In this document: positions 9,127 to 19,282 of the stretch, piece after piece
Layout: each line of letters begins with the position of its first letter
Position numbering within the stretch: the stretch's first letter is position 1
Origin: Pseudoclavibacter soli DSM 23366
GTDB taxonomy: Bacteria > Actinomycetota > Actinomycetes > Actinomycetales > Microbacteriaceae
Assembly: GCF_000423505.1 (NCBI RefSeq)
Contig: NZ_AUIC01000003.1
Location: forward strand, 496,001-560,000
DNA: 64,000 nt
Direction: 5' to 3'
Position numbers and translations under genes: made by a program
The notes under the pieces: model-generated
Database searches by the model: none
What the model saw: the letters and a program-made list of their open reading frames with translations, nothing else
Told to the model about the DNA's origin: nothing

Positions 9127-9166
9127 ACGCGACGCGTGCACCCACACACCGGTGCACGCGTCGCGT
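9127..9166 (+). terminator. Hairpin after sdhB
   Basis: Perfect 16-base inverted repeat: ACGCGACGCGTGCACC at 9127-9142 and its complement at 9151-9166, with an 8-base loop. No T-run follows, which is common for actinobacterial terminators. Its last base is the first T of the next gene's -10 box. Confidence 0.7.
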
Positions 9167-9171
9167 AGTCT
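9166..9171 (+). promoter_or_regulatory. -10 box of the YihY-family gene (leaderless)
   Basis: TAGTCT ends 6 bases before the ATG at 9178 and abuts the sdhB hairpin. Confidence 0.45.
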
Positions 9172-9177
9172 GTGAGC

Positions 9178-10278
9178 ATGTCCGACTCCCCTGCGCCGGT
9201 ACGATTCGTCCAGTCTTTAGTGGCCTGGGCGCAGCAGACCCGCCCCGCACGCGTGTTCCGCCTTTACCAAAGCCGCGGTGGGCCGCTGATGGCCGGCGGC
9301 ATGAGCTACAGCTCACTGTTCGCCTCTTTCGCTGGCCTCTGGTCCTTATTCAGCGTGATTGGAGTGGTGCTCGCTCGCAATGCCACGCTCTGGGACACCC
9401 TGATCGCTTATCTCTCGCAGTCGGTGCCCGGGCTGATCGACACTGGTGAAGGCGGCGCCATCTCCACCGCCACGCTCGACTCGGTGCCTTCGACACTTTC
9501 CTGGACCGGCATCATCGCCTTCGTCTCGCTGCTGTTCACCATGATGGGGTGGCTCGGTGGCGCCCGCACCGGAGTGCGCGCCATGTTCGGCCGCACCCCA
9601 CTGCCGCAACAGCCGTTGCTTGGTCAGCTGCGCGATCTTGCCGTCATTGCCGGGTTCGGCATCCTCGTCGTCATCTCGGCATTCGCCTCCGCGGTCAGCA
9701 GCCGTCTGGGGCGGGCAGTCGCCGGTGCGCTCGGCTTCGATGAGCGCAGCGTCGTCGGGTCAGTTCTCGTCATCGGCGGCGCCATACTGGTCTCGCTGAT
9801 TCTCGACGTGGCCATCCTCATCGTCATCTTTCGTGTGCTGGCGCAGATCACCGTGCCGCTGCGGCGCATGCTTCCGGTCGCTCTCACCGGCGGAGCAGCG
9901 ACCACCCTGCTGAAGTTCGCCGGCGGCGCACTCATTGGAGCGGGCAGCAATCCCCTGCTCACTGGCTTCGCCACCATCGTCGGTCTGCTGATCTGGTTCA
10001 ACTTGCTCAGCCAAGTCATTCTGTTCTCTGCCGCCTGGTTGGCCGTCGTGCTCTCAGACCGCGCAAGCGAACATCCACTGGGCTTTTGGGGGCGACACCA
10101 TCTGCCCGAGGCACTGGCCGACGAGGCCACAGATCTCACCCCGCAACCCGTGCACGTGCCCGACTCTGACATTGAGACCGCCGACAGCGACGTGGCTCCC
10201 CAGCCCGACGCCGACGAGGCCGCCGCCGACCCGTCTCAGTCTTCGAGCCGACGCGGGCGTGACGATACCGCCAAATAG
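9178..10278 (+). CDS. YihY/YhjD/BrkB-family membrane protein
   Basis: Integral membrane protein of 366 residues with six predicted helices between about residues 35 and 290, preceded by a basic amphipathic stretch (RPARVFRLYQSRGG). MAGGMSYSSLFASFAGLWS is the family signature. The last ~80 residues are acidic and disordered (Asp, Ala, Glu). Family function is unsettled: the old BrkB link to serum resistance and the ribonuclease BN name are not supported for this group, and a transport role is suspected. A yhjD-like gene sits by trpS in mycobacteria too; here two genes separate them. Its 3' end overlaps the convergent ubiB-family gene by 43 bases. Confidence 0.85.
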   Translation: MSDSPAPVRFVQSLVAWAQQTRPARVFRLYQSRGGPLMAGGMSYSSLFASFAGLWSLFSVIGVVLARNATLWDTLIAYLSQSVPGLIDTGEGGAISTATLDSVPSTLSWTGIIAFVSLLFTMMGWLGGARTGVRAMFGRTPLPQQPLLGQLRDLAVIAGFGILVVISAFASAVSSRLGRAVAGALGFDERSVVGSVLVIGGAILVSLILDVAILIVIFRVLAQITVPLRRMLPVALTGGAATTLLKFAGGALIGAGSNPLLTGFATIVGLLIWFNLLSQVILFSAAWLAVVLSDRASEHPLGFWGRHHLPEALADEATDLTPQPVHVPDSDIETADSDVAPQPDADEAAADPSQSSSRRGRDDTAK

Positions 10279-11887
10279 CCGCTCAGCGCTCCGCCGGCGA
10301 CCAGACCGATCGCGAGCATCGGCGCCGTCCAGCGGCGAAGCTTTGGAATGCCCTGCACCAGCGGCACCATGCCCTGCAGCACCGCAGCGGCCAGCATGCC
10401 GGCCACCACCCGGTTGCCGAGACGCTCGACTCGTGCCACAAGTGGTTCGAGTTCAGCCACCGGAATCTGCACCCGCATGCCGTCGCTCTCCAGCTGCTTG
10501 AGCAGGCGGCGGATGGCCACGGGCGCTTCGACGCCCAAGCGCACGGCGTCGACACTCGCCTTGGCTGCTTTGCGCATGAGGCGACGGGGATCGAGTCGCT
10601 CTTGCATGATCTGCTGAGCGTACGGCTCGAACAGTGCCACCATGCTGAACTCGGGGTCGAGCCGCCGGCCGAGCCCCTCGGCTTGAAAGACGAGTTTCGC
10701 CAGCAGATCGAACGTGCCTGGCGCCGCAGATGGTGCCGCCGCATCACGGTCAGCATGCGGCGACCGACTTTCGACAACTCGACATCGGCCAGCGACTGGC
10801 TGCGCACCGTGTCGAGCAGCTCACCGAGTTCTCGTTCGAGTGACAGACGCCCGGGGGCCTGTGTGGTCTCGGCGATCGCCAGCACCGCATCGGTCAGCCG
10901 CTCGGCGTCGCCCGAGACGAAGGCCACGATCAGATCGTCAAGCTGTGCGGCCTCAGCCTCAGTGACACGTCCGACCATGCCGAAGTCGATCAGCGCGATC
11001 GAACCGCCATGCTGCACGAACATGTTGCCCGGGTGCGGGTCAGCGTGAAAGAACCGGTGCACCAGCACCATGTCGACCAAGGTGGTTGCGGCCAGCTGAG
11101 CCAGGCGTTTGCGATTGATGTGCTGCCGTTTGAGCTCGGCAACATCGTCGACGCGCACCCCACGCATGCGGTCGAGGGTGAGCACCGCTGCCGTGCTGAA
11201 CTTCGGGTGCACTCGCGGAATCACTATGCGCGGCTCGTCACGATAGATCTCGGCGAAGTGCCGGGCATTGTCGGCCTCAAGTGTGTAATCGAGCTCGTCG
11301 AGCGTGGTCTGGGTGAATTGCTCGACAAATGGCAACAGGCCGATCTGATGTGCCTTGGCCGAGCTGCGATCAGCTTCTTCGGCGATGCGCCGCATCATGC
11401 GCAGGTCGGCACGCACCTGCTCGACGGCGCCGGGCCGCCGCACCTTGACCACGACCTCGTCGCCGCCTTTCATTCGTGCGGTGTGCGCCTGCCCGATCGA
11501 CGCACAGGCCAGCGGCTCGTCGTCGAAATGGGCAAACAGCTGCTCGGGCTCAGCGCCCAGCTCGGCCACGATGGTGGCTCGAATCTCTGCGATCGGTGCA
11601 GGCGGCGTGTGATCTTGCAGCCTGGCCAGGGCGGCCGCCACCTCGGGCGGCACGAGATCTTCTCTGGTCGACAGCAGCTGCCCCAACTTGATGTAGGTCG
11701 GCCCGAGCTCCTCGAAGGTGCTGGCGAGGTCAACACCGAAGCTGTGCGTGCCACCCGGCTCGATGTGTGAGCGCACCTCAGCCACCAGCCCGGTGTCGAG
11801 CCCCAGTAAGTCGACGATCTGGGTCAGCCCGTGGCGGGTGAGGGCCACGGCGACCCGGCGATAACGTTCGAGATCCTCGTTCGGCAT
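10236..11887 (-). pseudogene. ABC1/UbiB-family atypical kinase, frameshifted
   Basis: AarF/UbiB/ADCK family; relatives bind ATP and support isoprenoid-lipid (quinone) metabolism at the membrane. Residues 1 to about 385 are intact: KLGQLLSTRED near 66, the AcidGQAH-like loop ASIGQAH, VVVKVRRPG with the ATP lysine, ELDYTLEADN, FFHADPHPGN and DFGMVG. After HHLR, near 10722/10723, the frame is lost. The correct continuation (PGTFDLLAKLVFQAEGLG, then two C-terminal membrane helices) runs in the next frame to a stop at 10236. Restoring one base (CCTGGC-A-GCCGCAG on the plus strand) rejoins the frames exactly. Without it the protein ends in about 140 unrelated Trp/Ser/Arg-rich residues at 10283. Start ATG 11887 has GAAAGGA before it. 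A sequencing error is a real alternative. Confidence 0.85.
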
Positions 11888-11938
11888 GGGGGCATCCTTT
11901 CATCGGCCTGCTGCCACCAGCCTACGCGTGCCAGGCCG

Positions 11939-11944
11939 TAGAAT
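11939..11944 (+). promoter_or_regulatory. -10 box of xthA (leaderless)
   Basis: TAGAAT lies 7 bases before the ATG at 11952. No Shine-Dalgarno sequence is seen. Confidence 0.5.
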
Positions 11945-11951
11945 CGGGGCC

Positions 11952-12953
11952 ATGACCACTCCTGCCGTCGACCCCGCACTCAGCTCTCATGTGATCGCCC
12001 CGCCGCCGCTCGACGAGCAGCCCAAACCCAAACCGGGCGTCAATGGCCAGGCTGCCCGCACCGAGCTCTCGAGCACCGTCGCCCGCCCCGACGCGGCCAT
12101 GCGCCTGGCGACGATCAACGTCAATGGCGTGCGGGCAGCATTTCGCAAGGGCATCGACGCCTGGTTGGCCGCATCGCGCCCTGACGTTCTCGCCCTGCAG
12201 GAGGTTCGGGCCGCCGATGCCGACCTCGCCTCCCTGCTGCCCGGCTGGACGATCGCGCATGATGCCTGCAGCCAGAAAGGCCGTGCCGGGGTCGCCGTGG
12301 CGATCGCCCCTGACAGCGACATCGAGATCGCTGGCACCCGCACCGCCATCGGCGATGATGATTTCGACAGCTCGGGACGCTGGCTCGAGACCGATCTGCG
12401 CGTCGGCGACGAGACGGTGACCGTGGTCAGCGCCTATGCGCATTCCGGCGAGGTCGACACCCCGAAACAGGTCGAGAAGTATCGCATGCTCGAGGCGATG
12501 TCGGTACGCCTTGACGAGCTGGGCGACGAGCATGAGCTGGCGGTGGTGGTCGGCGACCTCAATGTATGTCACACCCCCATCGACATTCGCAACTGGCGCT
12601 CGAACCTCAAGCGCGCCGGTTTTCTGCCCGACGAGCGAGCCTACTTCGACCAGTTCTTCGGCGACCCGGAGCACAGCTATACCCGAGTCGATGGCACTGA
12701 TCTCGGCACCGGACTCGGCTGGATCGACCTCGGTCGCGCTGCTGCCGGCGACGTGCCCGGCCCCTACACCTGGTGGTCATGGCGTGGCCAGGCCTTCGAC
12801 AACGACGCCGGGTGGCGCATCGACTATCAAGCTGCCACCGCGGCGCTGGCGGCACGCGCACTGGCCTACTTCGTGGATCGCCCGGCAGCCTACGATGCGC
12901 GATTCACCGATCACAGCCCGGTGGTCGTCGACTACGCTCGCCGGGCGACGTCG

Positions 12954-12956
<3 letters not shown>
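11952..12956 (+). CDS. xthA: Exodeoxyribonuclease III
   Basis: AP endonuclease and 3'-5' exonuclease of base excision repair. Catalytic residues are in family order: TINVNG (Asn), LQEVRA (Glu), GDLNVCH (Asp/Asn), WRIDYQ (Asp) and TDHSPVVVDY (Asp/His). From the ATG at 11952 the protein has 334 residues. The nuclease domain begins only at an internal Met (12099), leaving about 49 extra N-terminal residues rich in Pro, Ala and Lys. The position of the TAGAAT box favours the long form, but a start at 12099 cannot be excluded. Its stop codon doubles as part of the trpS -10 box. Confidence 0.9.
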
Positions 12957-13988
<1,032 letters not shown>

Positions 13989-14033
13989 ACGTCACCGTGG
14001 AATGAACCAGCACCCGGCACTGTTCGATCGTTT

Positions 14034-15110
14034 GTGACCGCCGCAGCCGCACCTCTACCGAACCGCTATGACGCGGCGATGCGTCGAGCGCTGCAGCTGG
14101 CCGAACGCGGCCCCCGCACCGGCGGCAACCCGCGGGTGGGCTGTGTGCTGCTCGACCAGCAGGGTGCCACGATCGCCGAGGGCTGGCACCGCGGGGCTGG
14201 CACACCACACGCCGAGATTGATGCGCTCGCCCAGCTCGCCCCGGGGCAGGCCTCCGGCGCCACTGCGGTCGTCTCGCTCGAACCCTGCAATCACACCGGA
14301 CGCACCGGCCCCTGCAGCCACGCACTGGTCGATGCAGGCATCACCCGCGTGGTCTATGCACTGCCCGACCCAGGCCAAGCCAGTGCCCATGGCGCCGAGC
14401 ACTTGGCCGCCCATGGTGTCGAGATTATCTCAGGGGTGCTGGCTGACGAAGCCGAGGCGCTCAACCACGAGTGGCTCACCGCCATGCGACGCCAGCGCCC
14501 GTGGGTGATCGCCAAGCTGGCCATGTCACTTGACGGCCGCGGGGCCGCTGCCGACGGTTCGTCACAATGGATCACCTCGGCCGCCGCTCGCGAACACGCA
14601 CATGTGGTGCGCTCACAGGTCGATGCCATCTTGGTCGGGCGCGGTACCGTCGCGGCCGATGATCCCGCGCTCACCGCACGCCGCCCCGACGGCTCACTGT
14701 TCGCTCACCAGCCACTGCCCGTCGTGCTGGGTCGTGGTGGTGATCTGCCGGCCGACTCGCAATTGGTGCGCTGCCACAGCACAGTGCGGTCTTTTGACAT
14801 CGACGTCTCGGCACACACCGCGACCGAACCGCTTCGTGAGCAGCTCACCTCGATGCTCACCCAGTTGTTCGACGAAGATGTGCGCTTCGTGCTTGTCGAA
14901 GGCGGCCCCACCACCACGACCGCGCTGCTGCGTGCCGGCCTGGTCGACGAGGTGCAGGCGTACCTCGCCCCGCAGCTGATCGGCGGCCCACGCACACTGA
15001 TCGGCGACATCGATGTCACGACACTGGCTCAGCGCCTCGAATTGGATAGTCTTGAGGTCGCACAGCTGGGCTGCGACATGTTCTGGCGCACACGAGTGAA
15101 GGAAGCATGA
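14034..15110 (+). CDS. ribD: Riboflavin biosynthesis deaminase/reductase
   Basis: Carries out two steps after GTP ring opening: deamination of the pyrimidine, then NADPH reduction of the ribose chain. 358 residues from a GTG at 14034. The N-terminal deaminase domain has the zinc motif HAEIDAL near 62 and PCNHTGRTGPCSHAL near 84. The reductase domain begins near 155 (KLAMSLDGRGA) and has VEGGPTTTTALL and the terminal GCDMFWRTRV. It overlaps ribA by ATGA, so the two are made together. No riboswitch is seen upstream, in contrast to the other rib operon in this window. Confidence 0.93.
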   Translation: MTAAAAPLPNRYDAAMRRALQLAERGPRTGGNPRVGCVLLDQQGATIAEGWHRGAGTPHAEIDALAQLAPGQASGATAVVSLEPCNHTGRTGPCSHALVDAGITRVVYALPDPGQASAHGAEHLAAHGVEIISGVLADEAEALNHEWLTAMRRQRPWVIAKLAMSLDGRGAAADGSSQWITSAAAREHAHVVRSQVDAILVGRGTVAADDPALTARRPDGSLFAHQPLPVVLGRGGDLPADSQLVRCHSTVRSFDIDVSAHTATEPLREQLTSMLTQLFDEDVRFVLVEGGPTTTTALLRAGLVDEVQAYLAPQLIGGPRTLIGDIDVTTLAQRLELDSLEVAQLGCDMFWRTRVKEA

Positions 15111-15721
15111 CCGACCACACCAGCGACGCACGTGTCGAGTTCGTCGTCGAGACCAACGTTCCCACCGATCACGGCGTCTTTCGCTTCCGCGGCTACCGAG
15201 ACCTGCTCACCGGCGCCGATCACCTTGCCGTGCTCTCGGCGAAGTCGCTCGGTGAGCGCCCGCTGGTGCGGGTGCATTCCGAGTGCCTGACCGGCGAGGC
15301 CTTCGGTTCGCGCAAGTGCGAGTGCGGCCCACAGCTGCAGGCCGCGCTCGACCGCATCAACCGTGACGGCGGTGCCGTGATCTACCTGCGCGGGCACGAA
15401 GGGCGCGGCATCGGGCTACTCGAGAAGCTGCGCGCCTACCGCCTGCAAGAAGAGGGCCTCGACACCGTTGACGCCAATCGCGCGCTCGGCCACGGCGATG
15501 ATGAGCGCGAGTATGGGGCGGCCGCGGCCATCCTGCATGATATCGGCGCCATGCAGGTGCGGCTGCTGACCAACAACCCCGGCAAGCGCCGAGACCTCGA
15601 AGCCCACGGCATCGAGGTGGTGGCTTTAGAACCCTTGATCGTCGGCGAGAATGCGGTCAACCAGGGATATCTCGAGACCAAACGCGACCGCATGGGGCAC
15701 CTGCTGCCCGACAGCCTCTGA
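15107..15721 (+). CDS. ribA: GTP cyclohydrolase II
   Basis: Opens GTP to the first riboflavin precursor. 204 residues, the stand-alone length. Zinc cysteines lie in HSECLTGEAFGSRKCECG, the GTP site in LRGHEGRGIGL, and DTVDANRALGH and LLTNNPGKR are conserved. Many actinobacteria fuse this domain to RibB; here it is separate and coupled to ribD, while a stand-alone ribB lies at 60 kb. Confidence 0.95.
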   Translation: MTDHTSDARVEFVVETNVPTDHGVFRFRGYRDLLTGADHLAVLSAKSLGERPLVRVHSECLTGEAFGSRKCECGPQLQAALDRINRDGGAVIYLRGHEGRGIGLLEKLRAYRLQEEGLDTVDANRALGHGDDEREYGAAAAILHDIGAMQVRLLTNNPGKRRDLEAHGIEVVALEPLIVGENAVNQGYLETKRDRMGHLLPDSL

Positions 15722-15750
15722 GCGACACAGCACCGAAATCGCGCGCCCAG

Positions 15751-15780
15751 TTGCCGAATAAAGTAACCGGGGCGTAATAT
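15751..15780 (+). promoter_or_regulatory. Promoter of the MHS transporter gene
   Basis: TTGCCG (15751-15756), 18 bases, then TAATAT (15775-15780), one of the clearer sigma-70-like promoters here. It gives a leader of about 115 bases before the ATG at 15902, with two short hairpins (TGCGC/GCGCA near 15792 and GCTCG/CGAGC near 15818) but no recognised RNA element. Confidence 0.55.
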
Positions 15781-15901
15781 ATTGCTTCGTTGCGCCACAA
15801 GCGCAGGTTTCTTGGCGCTCGATCACGAGCCTCTCACGCATCACAGCGACAGAATCGCCGTGCATCGCTGCGTCTTCATGTCATCACTGGAGTTCCCCCT
15901 T

Positions 15902-17362
15902 ATGTCTGCAACAACGACTGCCTCCGCCACAGGCACGCCCAAGCCGGCCAACTCGACGTCACGTGTGGTGCTGGCCAGCCTCATCGGCACCACCATCGAG
16001 TTCTACGACTTCTATGTCTACGCGACCGCCGCCGTGCTCGTCTTCCCCACACTGTTCTTCCCCTCGGGCAACGATACCGTCGCACTGATCTCGTCGTTCG
16101 CTGTCTTCGGCGCTGCGATGATCGCCCGGCCGTTCGGCGCCCTCGTCTTCGGACACCTCGGCGACAAGATCGGTCGCAAGACGACGCTGATCTGGAGCCT
16201 GCTCACGATGGGCATCGCGACCTTCCTGATTGGTCTGCTGCCCACCTATCACGACATCGGCATCACCGCCGCCGTGCTGCTGCTGATCCTGCGCCTGGCC
16301 CAGGGCTTCGCGCTCGGTGGCGAGTGGTCGGGTGCGGCGCTGGTCGCCACCGAGAACGCTCCGAAGGGCAAACGCGCCTGGTTCGGCACCTTCCCGCAGG
16401 TGGGTGCACCCATCGGCTTCATCATCGCCAACGGCCTGTTCTTGATCATCAACTGGCTGCTGCCGCACGAGAGCGGCGACACCACGCTGCAGTCTGCCGC
16501 GTTCCAGTCATGGGGCTGGCGTATTCCCTTCCTGTTCAGCGCAGTCATGGTGATCATCGGCCTGTGGGTGCGCATGCACCTGGTCGAGTCAGAGAGCTTC
16601 ACAAAGGTGAAGGCCTCGGGCAAGATCAAGAAGCTGCCGCTGGGCGAGGTGCTGCGCAAAAACTGGTGGGAGCTCATCCTCGGCACCTTCGCTATGCTCG
16701 CCACCTACGTGCTCTTCTACTTGATGACCGCGTTCACGCTCTCGTACGGCACCAAGGGCGCCGACGCCGAGGCCGCGGCAGCCAAGGCAGAGGCCAAGGC
16801 CACCGCCGCGGGCACCGCGTTCAACCACGACGCCTTCGTCAGCTCGTACGTGCCCGGTCTGGGCTTCACCTATACCAACTTCGTGCTGATGATGATCATC
16901 GGCGTGATCTTCTTCGGTGCGTTCACCTTGCTCTCCGGCCCGATCGCCGACCGCCTCGGTCGCAAGAAGACGCTGGTGTGGGTCACGGTGGCCATCGTGG
17001 TCTTCGGTCTGCTCTTCCAGCTGTTCCTGCTGCCTCAGGCCGACGAGAAGTTCACCGGTGCACTCGTGCAGGGCTTCTTGGTGATCGGCTTCACCCTGAT
17101 GGGTATCACGTTCGGTCCGATGGGCGCCTTCCTGCCTGAGCTTTACCCCACTGAGACTCGCTACACCGGGTCGGCGATCGCCTACAACATCAGCTCCATC
17201 TTGGGCGCGGCTCTTGCGCCGATCATCGCCGTCTGGCTGTGGTCGGTGGGTGACGGCAACCCGGTATGGGTCGGCGTCTACCTGACGCTGAGCGCAGTGC
17301 TGACCTTGGTGGCCCTAGTGCTCAGCCCAGAGACCAAAGACATCGAGCTCGACGAAGTCTGA
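15902..17362 (+). CDS. MHS-family MFS transporter (organic acid or osmolyte/H+ symporter)
   Basis: 486 residues with 12 membrane helices. Metabolite:H+ symporter features: GTTIEFYDFYVYATAA at the first helix, GHLGDKIGRKTTL (MFS motif A) after helix 2, RLAQGFALGGEWSGAAL in helix 4 and the second motif A GPIADRLGRKKTL. The loop after helix 7 is long and rich in Ala, Glu and Lys. Known substrates of the family include shikimate, 2-oxoglutarate, proline/betaine and citrate; sequence does not say which. ATG 15902 is chosen with GGAG 10 bases before it; ATG 15878 in frame is the alternative. Monocistronic, with a strong terminator. Confidence 0.88.
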   Translation: MSATTTASATGTPKPANSTSRVVLASLIGTTIEFYDFYVYATAAVLVFPTLFFPSGNDTVALISSFAVFGAAMIARPFGALVFGHLGDKIGRKTTLIWSLLTMGIATFLIGLLPTYHDIGITAAVLLLILRLAQGFALGGEWSGAALVATENAPKGKRAWFGTFPQVGAPIGFIIANGLFLIINWLLPHESGDTTLQSAAFQSWGWRIPFLFSAVMVIIGLWVRMHLVESESFTKVKASGKIKKLPLGEVLRKNWWELILGTFAMLATYVLFYLMTAFTLSYGTKGADAEAAAAKAEAKATAAGTAFNHDAFVSSYVPGLGFTYTNFVLMMIIGVIFFGAFTLLSGPIADRLGRKKTLVWVTVAIVVFGLLFQLFLLPQADEKFTGALVQGFLVIGFTLMGITFGPMGAFLPELYPTETRYTGSAIAYNISSILGAALAPIIAVWLWSVGDGNPVWVGVYLTLSAVLTLVALVLSPETKDIELDEV

Positions 17363-17400
17363 CTTCGTCGTCGGTGATCGTATTCGGGGGAAGCGATCAC
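17350..17400 (+). other. Two hairpins around the MHS transporter stop codon
   Basis: CGACGAAGT (17350-17358) pairs with ACTTCGTCG (17362-17370) across the stop codon. GTGATCG (17374-17380) pairs with CGATCAC (17394-17400). Both lie directly before the intrinsic terminator and may protect the mRNA 3' end. Confidence 0.5.
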
Positions 17401-17402
17401 TC

Positions 17403-17435
17403 GAGGGGCCTCGTGCATGCGAGGCCCCTCTTTTT
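17403..17435 (+). terminator. Intrinsic terminator of the MHS transporter gene
   Basis: GAGGGGCCTCG (17403-17413), loop TGCATG, CGAGGCCCCTC (17420-17430), then five T. A textbook rho-independent terminator. Confidence 0.93.
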
Positions 17436-17474
17436 GTGCCCGAATACTCGCTGAGGCATGGTTTCGGCTGCGGG

Positions 17475-17480
17475 TAGCAT
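17475..17480 (+). promoter_or_regulatory. -10 box of the ABC exporter gene
   Basis: TAGCAT about 27 bases before the ATG leaves a short leader carrying GAAGGAG; this gene is leadered, unlike many neighbours. Confidence 0.4.
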
Positions 17481-17506
17481 GAAGAGGTCTGTACCGAAGG
17501 AGCATC

Positions 17507-19282
17507 ATGAGCGCAGTCAGGCCTCCGCGTCGCGGTCGCCCAGAGGATGGCCCAAAGGCCAGTTTGCGGCAGCTGTGGCCGTATCTCGCAGAGCACCGTA
17601 CCGTGCTCATTGTGACGGCTGTGTTGTCAGTGCTCAGCGCACTGGCGACGGTCTCTCAGCCGCTGCTGGTCAACCAGCTGATCACTCGCGTGCAGCAGGG
17701 CGAAACGATCGGTGCCATTGGCTGGGTAATCGTGATTCTGCTCGTCGCCGCAGCACTGGTCACCGGGCTGCAGTACTATCTGCTGAGCCGCACTGGCGAG
17801 GGCATCGTGCGCTCGTCGCGCCGCGACTTGGTGCGCCATATTCTGCGCCTGCCCGTCGCCGAGATCGACCGGCGACGCACGGGCGATCTGATCTCGCGTG
17901 TCTCAAGCGACACCACGCTGCTGCGAGCTGTGCTCACCCAAGGCCTCGTCGACAGCATCGGCGGAGTGTTCCTGTTGATCGGCTCGATCATCGGCATGCT
18001 CATCATCGATCCTCTGCTGTTCGCGCTCACCGCGGCGGTCGTGGCCGTCGCGGTCTTCGCGGTGAGCCTCATGGCTCGACAGGTCTCGCGGGCAACACGG
18101 GAGAGCCAGACGAGAGTCGGTGCACTCTCGGCCGCGGTCGAGCGGGCTGTCAGCGCAACCCGCACCATCCGCGCCGGTGGGGCAACCGACCGTGAGACCG
18201 CATCCATCGTCACCGAGGCCGACGGCGCGTACCGCAGTGGCCTGCGCGTGGCCGCGTTGTCATCGGCTGTGGGCCCGATCGTGCAGCTGTCGCTGCAGGT
18301 GGCCGTACTCGTCGTGCTCGGCGTCGGTGGCTGGCGCGTTGCGGCCGGGCGCAGCGACATTGCCGGGCTAGTCAGCTTCGTGCTGTTTCTTTTCGTCATG
18401 ATGGTGCCACTGGTCACCATGGCCGGCGCATTCACCTCTGTGCAGTCAGCGCTCGGCGCACTCGGGCGCATTCAGGAGATTCTCGCACTGCCCGAAGAGA
18501 CTGCCGCAGACGAGGTACCGGCAGCTGACCGGCTGAGCCCACCGTCAGCCCAAGACGCCATTGTCTTCGACGATGTGCGCTTCGGGTATCCCGTGGCGAG
18601 TGCTCCGGTGCTCGACGGGCTGAGTTTTCGGGTGCCACGCGGCACCAAGACCGCGCTGGTCGGCCCCTCGGGCGCTGGCAAGTCAACGTCACTGGCATTG
18701 CTGGAGCGCTTCTACGACGTGACTTCAGGAAGCGTACTCGTTGACGGGGTCGATGTGCGGCAGTGGCCTCGCCTGGCACTGCGCGCGCAGTTCGGATACG
18801 TCGAGCAAGACTCTCCGGTGCTTGCCGGTTCGATCGCCGACAACCTCCGGCTGGCCGCCCCTGACGCCACTGACGAGCAGTGTCTGGCGGTGCTGCGACA
18901 GGTCAACCTCGAGCACTTGGTGCAGCGCGATGCTGCTGGTCTTGCGGCTGCCGTGGGTGAGGACGGCGTCATGCTCTCTGGTGGGGAGCGCCAGCGCCTG
19001 GCTTTGGCACGCGTGCTGCTGGCCGGGCCACCGGTGCTGCTGCTCGACGAGCTCACCTCAAGCCTCGACGGGCTCAACGAGCAGCTGCTCAACCAAGCCA
19101 TCGAGGTTGCGGCGCACGGGCGCACCCTGCTGGTCATCGCCCACCGACTGGCCACGGTGATCGATGCCGATCAGATCGTGGTCATCGATGGTGGCCGCGC
19201 GATTGCCAGCGGCACCCATGCCGAGCTGCTCGAGTCGAGCCCGCTCTATCGCAGTTTGGCCGAGCAGCAGCTGCTCGTCTAG
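17507..19282 (+). CDS. ABC exporter, fused membrane and ATPase domains
   Basis: 591-residue half-transporter. Residues ~20-325 hold six membrane helices of the type I exporter fold. The ATPase domain has Walker [11 protein letters not shown] near 386, signature [13 protein letters not shown] near 491, Walker [11 protein letters not shown] with the catalytic Glu, and IAHRLATV (switch His). All catalytic residues are present, so it should work as a homodimer unless its partner lies elsewhere. Substrate unknown (drug or lipid export are usual). ATG 17507 has AAGGAG at the right distance. Its stop codon shares CTAG with the folD stop on the other strand. Confidence 0.9.
   Translation: MSAVRPPRRGRPEDGPKASLRQLWPYLAEHRTVLIVTAVLSVLSALATVSQPLLVNQLITRVQQGETIGAIGWVIVILLVAAALVTGLQYYLLSRTGEGIVRSSRRDLVRHILRLPVAEIDRRRTGDLISRVSSDTTLLRAVLTQGLVDSIGGVFLLIGSIIGMLIIDPLLFALTAAVVAVAVFAVSLMARQVSRATRESQTRVGALSAAVERAVSATRTIRAGGATDRETASIVTEADGAYRSGLRVAALSSAVGPIVQLSLQVAVLVVLGVGGWRVAAGRSDIAGLVSFVLFLFVMMVPLVTMAGAFTSVQSALGALGRIQEILALPEETAADEVPAADRLSPPSAQDAIVFDDVRFGYPVASAPVLDGLSFRVPRGTKTALVGPSGAGKSTSLALLERFYDVTSGSVLVDGVDVRQWPRLALRAQFGYVEQDSPVLAGSIADNLRLAAPDATDEQCLAVLRQVNLEHLVQRDAAGLAAAVGEDGVMLSGGERQRLALARVLLAGPPVLLLDELTSSLDGLNEQLLNQAIEVAAHGRTLLVIAHRLATVIDADQIVVIDGGRAIASGTHAELLESSPLYRSLAEQQLLV

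Noticed and set aside
15790-17139. 449-residue open frame overlapping the MHS transporter in another frame
   Set aside because: Arg/His-rich composition without a domain; the MHS frame has 12 helices and both motif A copies.
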